64,000 bases of DNA, from positions 161,325,941 to 161,389,940 of the forward strand of contig OZ024743.1 in the NCBI GenBank assembly GCA_964016885.1, written 5' to 3'. The stretch comes from Eledone cirrhosa (lineage: Eukaryota; Mollusca; Cephalopoda; Octopoda; Eledonidae). Each line of letters opens with the position of its first letter. Position 1 is the stretch's first letter. The translations under genes and the position numbers were made by a program. Of this stretch, positions 55,581 to 64,000 are shown piece after piece. The notes below the pieces were generated by a model. It searched no databases. It had not been told where the DNA came from and saw nothing but the letters and a program-made list of their open reading frames with translations.

Positions 55581-57092
55581 CACATATGATATATTATGGG
55601 ATCTGACAATTAAACATGTATATCATGTAGAAGTAGTCATATGATCTAATAATACCATAGGCAATACTAGTAATGACATGTCACAAGGCCACATGATGCC
55701 ACAACTATTTTTGCATTGTCCAATGATTGTACATTACTGACATTATATTGCCACTTGATCTAATGAAGTTTGTGTTTCACTGCTTATGGTTTCATGCTCT
55801 TCTGGGGCATCCCTGCACTAGAGTTTCAGTGCATAACAATGTTATTACTCTTAATTTAAATGTAAAGGCTTTTAGTTCAAATACTGTATGTATTAGATCA
55901 TACACACATCCAAGAACATGACATCTTATGATAATTTGAAATGTCAAACCTGTCAAATATAGTGTAGATGTAAATATACCAACTAAAAGTTAATTTCATA
56001 ATCTGGTTTATTATATTATTTTTATCCTATTTATATAGACTGAGTTAGTGAAAGGCAAGTATTGTAGCCATAGATTCATCTCAACACCAATAACAGAGTA
56101 TGAACCATCAAAGGGCTGGACATATGATTCACCTAGCTGTATTTTACAATTGATAGCTATAAGGGAAGTTAAAATAAACAATTAAACAACCCTTAAGTTT
56201 TGATTGTTTTGAAAACTAATAAAAACCATATAGATAGTCTATTATTGTTATAATTAGGGTCAGGAAAGGGATGAACAAACAATTAGTGTCATGATTCTTT
56301 TCTTCAATCAAGTTTGTTTTTTGTTTTTCTCTGGAACGTAACAATTCAACCTTGTGCTATCCAATTTAGCATGACATGGGAATTAACCCACTTTTAATAT
56401 CAAACTGCCTGAAACATGACTTTATTTTAAGGTGTTTATATTTATCTAAAATCTTTCTCTTGTGATTTTATGTAAGAGCCTTTCTTAAGTTATATTTCAA
56501 ACACCTGTTTAACAATGAGAAACTTATATATATTACTAAATCTTTTCAAATTCTTGATTATTTTCAAAATTATTTGAAAATTAGTGTCTTTCACTAGAGA
56601 GGGTTAACTAGAAAGGATTAAAAACCCATTTCTACATTGTAAAGCTTATTGACTTTCAGGAAATGGTTAAATTCTATATGTAATTTTGAATAACATTAGT
56701 TTGTGAAGCAGAGCAAATTCTTTTCTGTTTAAATATCTGTTGCATATCATATCATACAGCCCATCATGCTGCTCATATTTTTTTAAGAACTTCTCAAATT
56801 TCTCCTTGTTAGTGTATGCATTGGAAAGTTGGTGTCAGAATAGTTTCCTCTTTACACATGCAAGCCTGAAATATAACCAAATTATCAAAGTCTAGACTCA
56901 AACTATTTAACTGTTTAGTAGCCTTCATTTTGTAATAACTACTTTCAGCTTTTGAATAAACAAGTTATGCTTTACCAGGCCTTTGATTTCTTTCTATTGG
57001 TTTTTCTTGTTCTTTTCTATTTTTTTGCTATACACTTTTAGTCATTGGACCATGTCTCTCATTATTTCTTGTATTAGCATCAATGTGGAAGA
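55581..57092. other. Unassigned AT-rich stretch
   Basis: About 1.5 kb with no recognised element. Confidence 0.4.
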
Positions 57093-57272
57093 TTGGCAGA
57101 GTCGCTAGAGCCTTAGATGAAATAAATGCTTAGCAATATTTCTTCCAGCTCTTTATGTTCAGAGTTCAAATTCTGCATGAGTCAACTTTGCTTTTCACCA
57201 CTCAAGTACTGGAGCCAATGTAATCCCATCTTCTCAAAATCGTCATCCTTGTGCCTAAATTAGTAACCATTA
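57093..57272 (+). mobile_element. SINE cluster, unit 1 (old)
   Basis: AGATTGGCAGAGTCGCTAGA head, AGAGTTCAAATTCTGC B box, TGTGCCTAAATTAGTAACCA tail. Confidence 0.75.
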
Positions 57273-57309
57273 CTAGTACTATCATTATAGTTTTTGTTCT
57301 TGTTATTGT

Positions 57310-57500
57310 AAGGGCTGTGGATTGGCTGAATCCTTAGAGCATCAAACAATTTTTGTTTCAACTCCTTACTTCTCATGTGATGAACTTTGCCTTTCATTTC
57401 TTCTGATGTCAATAAAATAAAGTTTTAGTGAAGTACTAGCGTCAATATAATTGATTCTCCACCCACTCCAAATTTCTGGCCTCTTACATAAAAATTATTA
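57310..57500 (+). mobile_element. SINE cluster, unit 2 (old)
   Basis: GTGGATTGGCTGAATCCTTA head, B box lost, AATAAAATAAAGTTTTAGTG body, long-type ATTGATTCTCCACCC segment. Confidence 0.7.
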
Positions 57501-57506
57501 TTATTA

Positions 57507-57730
57507 AGGGCGGGGGATTGGCAGTATCGGTAGAAGGTCGGACACTATGCTTTGCAAGCATAGAGTTACGCCTCTTTATAGTCTGAGTTCAAGTCCCGCC
57601 GAGGTTCACTTTGCCTTTCATCCTTACGGGGTCGATAAAATAAAGTACCAGTCAAGCACTGAGGTCGATTTAATCGACTTTCCCCTCCCCCAAAATTGCT
57701 GGCCTTGTGCCTATATAAGAAACCATTATT
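57507..57730 (+). mobile_element. SINE cluster, unit 3 (long type, full length)
   Basis: GGCGGGGGATTGGCAGTATC head; GTCGATTTAATCGACTTTCC segment; TATATAAGAAACCATTATTT tail. Confidence 0.93.
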
Positions 57731-57732
57731 TG

Positions 57733-57850
57733 AATTGGCAGTTGACTTTGCCGAGGTTGACTTTGCCTTTCATCCTTACGGGGTCGATAAAATAAAGTAC
57801 CAGTAATGCACTGGGTAATTGCTGGCCTTGTGCCTAAAGTAGAAACAATT
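57733..57850 (+). mobile_element. SINE cluster, unit 4 (internally deleted)
   Basis: AATTGGCAG of the head is joined directly to TTGACTTTGCCGAGG, so the B-box region is lost; the rest is a normal short-type 3' half. Confidence 0.88.
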
Positions 57851-57852
57851 AT

Positions 57853-58040
57853 TTGAATTGGCAGTATCGGTAGTGGGTCGGACGCCATGCTTTGCAGCAA
57901 AGAGTTACGGCCCTTTATGATCTGAGTTCAAATCCTGCTGAGGTTAACTTTGCCTTTCATCCTTACGGGGTCGATAAAATAAAGTACCAGTAATACACTG
58001 GTATAATTGCTGGCCTTGTGCCAAAAGTAGAAACAATTAT
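57853..58040 (+). mobile_element. SINE cluster, unit 5 (full length, short type)
   Basis: AATTGGCAGTATCGGTAGTG head through AGAAACAATTATTAATA. Confidence 0.93.
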
Positions 58041-58079
58041 TAATATTATCATCATTGCCCTCATGGCAAATAAAATGGA

Positions 58080-58230
58080 AGAACTGTTAGAGTATTAAAG
58101 TGCCTTGTTGTATTTAGTTGTGGCCTTTTATGTTCTGAGTTCAAATCCCAGTAATGTCAGCTTTGCCTATCATCCTTCTGGGATTGATAAATTCAAGTGC
58201 CAGTTATATACTAGATTGTATCCCTCTCCC
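58080..58230 (+). mobile_element. SINE cluster, unit 6 (old)
   Basis: GAACTGTTAGAGTATTAAAG, GAGTTCAAATCCCAG B box, ATCATCCTTCTGGGATTGAT; the tail is replaced by unit 7. Confidence 0.7.
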
Positions 58231-58245
58231 AGTGTTTGAAATAAT

Positions 58246-58421
58246 TGTTTCTACTTTTGGCACAAGGCCAGCAATTACCCCAGTGCATTACTGGTACTTT
58301 ATTTTATCGACCCCATAACAATGAAAGGCAAAGTTAACCTCGGCGTGATTTTAATTCAGACCGTAAAGGGCCGTAACTTTATGCCACTAAGCATATTGTC
58401 CGATGCTCTACCGATACTGCC
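58246..58421 (-). mobile_element. SINE cluster, unit 7 (minus strand) inserted in unit 6
   Basis: Reverse SINE with CAGTGTTTGAAATAAT at 58230-58245 and 58421-58436, a 16-bp duplication. Confidence 0.93.
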
Positions 58422-58439
58422 AGTGTTTGAAATAATGTA

Positions 58440-58985
58440 CTTATGTAAAAAATCTTTATTGTTGTTGTTATATGACCATTTTATTTCTGGGCTTGTTAGT
58501 AAGGTTTCATTGCACTTTTCTCCACTCTTATTACATGACTGGTACCAATCTAATCCACCAATTATTTATTTCAAATCCTAAAAGTGAGATATTTAAGAGA
58601 TGCTGGTGAAGTACTTTCGGATCACAAATAATAGAGGGGAGGTAAAATAAATAGGGGTTGTTGGAAAATCAGTAATTTTTCTAGGTTGTCTCCCTTGATT
58701 TTTTTTAAAAACCAGAATTAGTTGTTTAGTTTACATATTGAGATCCCAACCCATCCTATACATATTATAACGTATGGGATTTCTAGTAATGTGATTTTTG
58801 TCATGTATAATGATTTTTAATTTCTTAAGAGAATTAATTATCACAGGAATGCTACCACTTGAAATAAAATTTTGACAATTAATAAGTTTGTGGCAAGGGC
58901 ATTTGATTATTCGAGACTTCAGACTAACTCAGAAGTAGAATATCAGTTTCAAAGTTTTGGCCTGTCTCCATTTAGTGGCTAAATA
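58440..58985. other. Unassigned AT-rich stretch
   Basis: Nothing recognised. Confidence 0.4.
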
Positions 58986-59665
58986 CCATCATCACCATCA
59001 TCACAATCATCACCATCATCACCACCAACACAATCATCACCATCATCACCACCTACACAATCATCACCATCATCACTAAAAACACAATCATCACCATCAT
59101 CACCACTAACACCATCATCACCACCAACACCATCATCACCACCAACACAATCATCACCATCAACACAATCATCACCATCATCACCATCAACACCATCATC
59201 ACCACCAACACCGTCATCACCACCAACACCATCATCACCACCAACACCATCATCACCACCAACACCATCATCACCACCAACACAATCATCACCACCAACA
59301 CAATCATCACCATCGTCACCACCAACACCGTCATCACCACCAACACCATCATCACCACCAACACCATCATCACCACCAACACCATCATCACCACCAACAC
59401 CATCATCACCACCAACACTACAAGCACAATCATCACCATCATCACCACTAACACCATCATCACCACCAACACCATCATCACCACCAACACCATCATCACT
59501 ACCACCAACACCATCAACGCCACCAACACCATCATCACCACCAACACCATCATCACCACCAACACCATCATCACTATCACCAACACCATCAACGCCACCA
59601 ACACCATCATTACCACCAACACCATCATCACCATCAACACCAACATCACTACTAACACCATCATC
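58986..59665. repeat. 18-bp minisatellite (CCAACACCATCATCACCA-type)
   Basis: About 680 bp of 18-bp units and shorter CATCAC-type variants. On the minus strand it keeps a 218-codon frame open as a hexapeptide repeat (MVLVVM), which is a by-product of the repeat and not a gene. Units with CAACGCC occur twice at a fixed spacing, a sign of higher-order duplication. Confidence 0.95.
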
Positions 59666-59830
59666 AAAAGCTTTCCAGACATGCCCATCCTATCTTTTTT
59701 TTCACGCATACAATATCCCAGGCTTTATTATCCAGTCTGACATTTTTTAAAGATATAGGGTATAGTTTAATGGAGATAGACTGATATTTTTATTGGAACA
59801 AACGATCAGATAGAGGCTTCCTTGCTATCT
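59666..59830 (+). repeat. Dispersed repeat R1, 3' half
   Basis: TTCCAGACATGCCCATCCTA, CAATATCCCAGGCTTTATTA, TCCAGTCTGACATT, ATAGGGTATAGTTTAATGGA and GATAGAGGCTTCCT. Confidence 0.6.
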
Positions 59831-60043
59831 TATATGCAACATATTTATAGGTAAGAGTGAAGTCAATTAAATTAACACCAGCATATTACTAGTATATTTT
59901 ATTTATTTCCCCTACATGACACTTCACACTGACAGATGAAAGCCAAAGTCAACTCAGTATATAATGGTAAATAATTAAATACCACCACAAGGTATGATTT
60001 TTTACTGTTTGTGCCATCCACCCAGCTCCAGTCACATAACAGT

Positions 60044-60545
<502 letters not shown>

Positions 60546-61309
60546 ACTAAGTTGCTTATCTGTAAGAGTCGCATTGCCACAATTCATTGATAAACTGGTA
60601 TAAGCAAGTAAGAGGGCTCCACATCAGTTGTATATATCCACCATTACAATGGCAATCAAATGCTACAGAGTTTTTATATATGAATTAATGTTATGCAAGA
60701 TGTTACATAATCGTATTTATTGTATAATACATATTTCAGTGACACTAGTGTGCAGCCATTATGCAATCATGACAATAGCAACAGGCACCGGTGAGATATC
60801 ATCAGATATTAACACAATTATGTGAAGAAGTTAACATGCTGCTGGCAAATGCTTCCATGTTTGCAAAAGTCCAGTGAACATATTACTTGGCAATAATTTT
60901 TTCTTCCTTTAGTTTTTATGTGGTATTGGTGGATTCCATAAACTCTAGGATTTGTTGATTAATTTAAAATAAGGCACACTTATTTTCTCACTTAGGCATA
61001 CAGACTTAATCCAGGAAGAAATAAATGTCATTCATATGGTAAGGAAGACACTGATTAGATGTAAGGACGACATTTGGATAAGAAAGGGTTAGCTGGACAA
61101 TTTCCATATCACAATGGTGTCCAGCAACTCAGCTCAGGTGACTAACTGAGTAGGCATATAAATTCTGAAAAAACTGATGAAAAAGATTCTGGTCCTCTGT
61201 GGGGAACTATTGCGATGATGCCCTGTTAACATTACTCAACCATAATAGAAGTTTGCTAGAAAGAATGAAGAAGAAACAAATTAATTTTTCAAAAATGATG
61301 TAGAATTCG
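60546..61309. other. Unassigned stretch
   Basis: Nothing recognised. Confidence 0.4.
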
Positions 61310-61560
61310 ATAGGAACAGGAAAATAGTAGACTTCTCAGATGTAACCCTCAACTTAGAATCTGGTCTACACTACCCTTATCTTAAGCCAAATGAAAATCT
61401 AAAATATTTTAATGCAAATCAAACCACTGCAAGTCTTTTGTTAAATGCATCATAAATAGCATCTCCAGGATGATTTCTTCACTGTTGGCGAACCAGGAAA
61501 TATTTGAAAACAATGCAATAATAGTGCCCTGACTAGAACAGGCTACAGAGAGAGGATTAG
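61310..61560 (+). pseudogene. PLE reverse transcriptase fragment
   Basis: RKIVDFSDVTLNLESGLHYP, YLKPNENLKYFNANQT, then after a stop SISRMISSLLANQEIFENNA. Aligns with the palm/thumb text of the 0.3-1.7 and 23.3 kb PLEs (VNFLDVxLxLxxG...P). The sequence to about 62.0 kb may be its decayed continuation (NCKCRNNSRYC near 61.8 kb recalls the PLE cysteine linker). Confidence 0.72.
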
Positions 61561-62162
61561 ATATATATATATATATATAAGCATGATAGGGACATGGCTA
61601 AAGGAAATGGCACTATAAACAATATTAACGTTCAGAAGAACCCAGTTAGAACAGTGGATGGAGCTACACCACCCATCCTAGGCTACACAATGCACCCCCA
61701 CCACTACACACGCACATAGTTGTAAGAACCACTAGGATAAATAAAAATCAGGAAAGAAGCCAAATTAAAACTAGCCCTAGTCTACCTAGAAGTGACAGGT
61801 GATGGAAAACTGTAAATGTAGAAATAATAGCAGATACTGTCAAAGGTGGAACCCATCTAGCGACTAGGAGCCTGAATCTGGAGAAGAAAACATAGGTAAA
61901 CTACAAATGGACAAAAATGTATTGACACAGGATAGCCAAATAACAGATAGGACTATTGAAACACATAGGCAAAGACAAATGACCACCAGGATGGATTACC
62001 ACATGACTTCCCTCAAACTGATGGTCACATGAGCTCTAAATCAAGCACTTCTAGATCACAGCAGCACTTTAAACACAAACTAAGCCTGAATCCACTTAAT
62101 AACAACACCATGGACCACAGAACAAAGCCTAATGTAGACCTTTAAGATAGACATAATAATTT
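61561..62162. other. TA repeat and probable decayed PLE continuation
   Basis: TA run 61561-61578; beyond it only the faint cysteine-linker similarity noted for the PLE. Confidence 0.35.
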
Positions 62163-62925
62163 TAATCATCATCCTCATCATTTTACGTCCGCTTTTTCCT
62201 GCTTACTAGTGTGGGACGGGTCCTATTCAGCACACCATCTCTCCATTCGTCACGGTCCTTTGTCATCTCCCTCGTGAGCTTCAGCGATCTGAGATCAGCT
62301 CTCACCACCTCCGCCCATGTTTTGTGTGGTCTTCCTCTACTGCGTCTCCTTCTACTGGGAATTTTTTGGCACTTCTCTACCCAGCGGTCATCCTCCAAGC
62401 ACATCACATGTCCATACCAATGCAGTCTTCTCTCCCACACACTATAACTTATCCCTCTTATACACAGTTTCTCTCTCAACTCATCTATGCTTGGTCGTTC
62501 ACACACATTGACATCTACTGCATATGTAGTTTTCCCTACCTGTTAGTTTGCCTGCTATCCCACTACATCTCTTGTGTACCCAAGATCTGCATTGTGTACA
62601 TTTTATAGAATTTATACCAACTCCTTTTCTACATATCGAACAGGGTCATTTCCCTGATGGACTCAGAGTTTTGTCCTCTCTTCTACTTATCAACACTTTA
62701 GTCTTAGCTAGGTTCACTCTCAGTTCTCTTGATTCCAACTGCTGTTTCCATAGCCAGAATTTATTCCCTAGCTTCTCTACTGATTCTGCTATAAGTACCA
62801 GATCGTCAGCATAGAGAAGTTCCAATGGGCAGCCAGTCTTAAACTCCTCTGTTATGGCTTGGAGGACTATAATGAACAAGAGTGGGCTGAGGACCAAACC
62901 CTGATGTACTCCTACTTTAATAATG
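62163..62925 (-). pseudogene. LINE family A/A2: C-terminal domain, finger, YADD box
   Basis: Minus strand, from 62925: GVHQGLVLSPLLFIIVLQAI, GCPLELLYADDLVLIAESVE, RVNLAKTKVLISRRED, then a finger remnant (62.64-62.55 kb), then a jump straight to ERPSIDELREKLCIRG, RLHWYGHVMCLEDDRW, GRPHKTWAEVVRADLRSLKL and the tail at 62163 (CATCATCCTCATCATTTTAC on the plus strand). The part between the finger and SIDELREK, about 400 bp in the reference copy, is missing. Motif B (HQG) and motif C (YADD) are intact. Confidence 0.88.
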
Positions 62926-63084
62926 AAAAATAAGGACCCAACCCAACACAAGGAGGGGAATTTGATCTTGTGATCATGTGTGGTATAATCTTCCATATTG
63001 TGCTGGATTAAGCAATAATTTTTGTCAGGGAACTTGACAGATGCCTCCCAGAGCAACATAGCTATCATATGATATTCAATAGAA
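62926..63084. other. Filler between two inverted LINE segments
   Basis: About 160 bp with no similarity to the LINE on either strand that I can see; lies exactly where the orientation flips. Confidence 0.55.
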
Positions 63085-64000
63085 ACACAGTGAAGCTATT
63101 TTACTCCATGACTAGGAATTTAGTACAGTCCCAACATAGCTTAGTTGTCAGAACTAGACGAACCTGGAAACAGAAGCCAACCTGGAGAAGAAAGATCTGG
63201 AAGCTGAAAGACCCCTCAGTCAGTAACAGATTTAAAGATATTTTACTCAACTCCTATGACAGTAAAGAAGAAATGATAGAGACATTCAATGTAGAAGAGC
63301 ACTGGGAGTTCCTAAAAAATAACTTACTAAAGGCGACGGATAAGATCTGTGGCTGGAGTAAGACCACAGGCAGGGGGAGAGTGACTTGGTGGTGGAACAG
63401 GAGGTGTTCAAGATTGCGAGGCAGTGAGTCAGAGAGAATTGTGATGTCATTGGAAAGAAGTGTATCCTGAATGATAAAGGTGAGCTTGCCCTCACAAGTG
63501 CTGAGAAGAAAGATGTGTGGAAGAGCCATTATGATAGATTACTAAATGAGGAGAATGCATGGGAAAAAGAGACCCTATAGAGGGGCCAGCAGTACAAGTC
63601 AGCAGCAGCGTGGTAAGTAAGGCAATCAAAGATATGAAGACGGGGAAGGCAACCGGACCATCAGGTATAGCTGCTGAGATGCTGAAGGCATCTGGGTCAG
63701 TAGGTCACACTATAACCATACGTATTGTTAACCAGGTAATACTAGAAGGTGTCATACCAAAGGATTGGTGCAGTAGCATCATTGTCAACTGCTACAAAGG
63801 TAAAGGTGATGCACTAGATAGAGGAAACTGAAAGTAACAGAAAGAGTTATAGCACAGTTGATTAGGGGCCAGGTGAAACTAGATGAGATGCAATTTGGGT
63901 TTGTGCCAGGAAGAGGAACCACTGATACCCTCTTCATTGTGAGGCAGTTACAAGAAAAGTACCTAGCTAAAAGTAAGCCGCTCTACTTGGCATTTGTCGA
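63085..64000 (+). pseudogene. LINE family A: end of endonuclease to RT motif A, running off the window
   Basis: Plus strand: SQHSLVVRTRRTWKQKPTWR, RKIWKLKDPSVSNRFKDILL, WEFLKNNLLKATDKICGWSK, RVTWWWN; then about 55 codons are missing relative to the 18 kb copy, and the text resumes EVFKIARQ. The frame 63559-63831 has IEGPAVQVSSSVVSKAIKDM, KTGKATGPSGIAAEMLK and SSIIVNCYKGKGDALDRGN. A later frame reads MQFGFVPGRGTTDTLFIVRQ and LYLAFVD at the window end. Not terminated inside the window. Confidence 0.88.

Noticed and set aside
58986..59665. CRISPR-like array
   Set aside because: Units are contiguous with no unique spacers, and the genome is animal.
59053..59709. 218-codon hydrophobic repeat protein on the minus strand
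   Set aside because: The frame is produced by an 18-bp DNA minisatellite; every residue follows from the repeat.

Overview
The window looks like intergenic or intronic DNA from a cephalopod mollusc, most likely an octopod. The evidence is the repeats. About two dozen copies of a tRNA-derived SINE are present, with a head like GGATTGGCAGTATCGG, a B box like GAGTTCAAATCCC, and a tail like TTGCTGGCCTTGTGCC followed by AGAAACAATT. From memory this is the octopus SINE type, but I could not search for it. The background is AT-rich and holds long AT, CT, CA and CAT microsatellites. I found no convincing host gene, tRNA or rRNA gene, CRISPR array or bacterial operon. Every recognisable coding stretch is a decayed transposable-element protein.

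Layout by region. 0.3-1.7 kb: Penelope-like (PLE) reverse transcriptase plus GIY-YIG remnant. 2.2-4.7 kb: two fragments of one LINE family, head to head with both 3' tails outward. 4.8-8 kb: three SINEs, a TTAA-flanked piggyBac-like MITE carrying one of them, and a Helitron 3' end. 9.4-13.5 kb: LINE 3' ends, a 64-nt near-perfect palindrome, and a second Helitron 3' end ending CTAG|T inside an AT repeat. 14.8-16.1 kb: PLE GIY-YIG remnant. 16.2-19.9 kb: the most complete LINE (endonuclease, reverse transcriptase, PHD-like finger, C-terminal domain, CAT-repeat tail), disabled by frameshifts, a stop and loss of its YADD box. 21-24.6 kb: LINE tails and a PLE fragment between inverted arms of about 150 bp. 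24.9-27 kb: mariner transposase and LINE remnants. 27.3-30.8 kb: other tRNA-derived SINEs, a Jockey/CR1-like LINE and tandem copies of an unclassified repeat. 31.4 kb: hAT-like MITE with an 8-bp target duplication. 31.9-32.5 kb: chain of three SINEs. 33-43 kb: mostly unassigned AT-rich DNA with sparse relics, including a second TTAA MITE. 43.5-45.3 kb: SINEs and a second LINE family split by a SINE. 49-53.9 kb: a LINE endonuclease/reverse transcriptase relic and an unidentified decayed coding stretch. 57.1-58.4 kb: a cluster of seven SINEs. 59-60.5 kb: an 18-bp minisatellite and an alternating-strand microsatellite block. 61.3-64 kb: PLE and LINE remnants, the last LINE continuing past the window.

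The genes do not work together as a system. What the sequence records is the order of insertions: SINE into MITE, SINE into LINE, Helitron into an AT tail, SINE chained onto SINE. I did not find evidence for a new functional system. The most informative structures are the nested MITE/SINE locus with its paralogous empty site, the PLE between inverted arms, the PHD-like finger repeated across LINE copies, the large palindromes, and the SINE chains.
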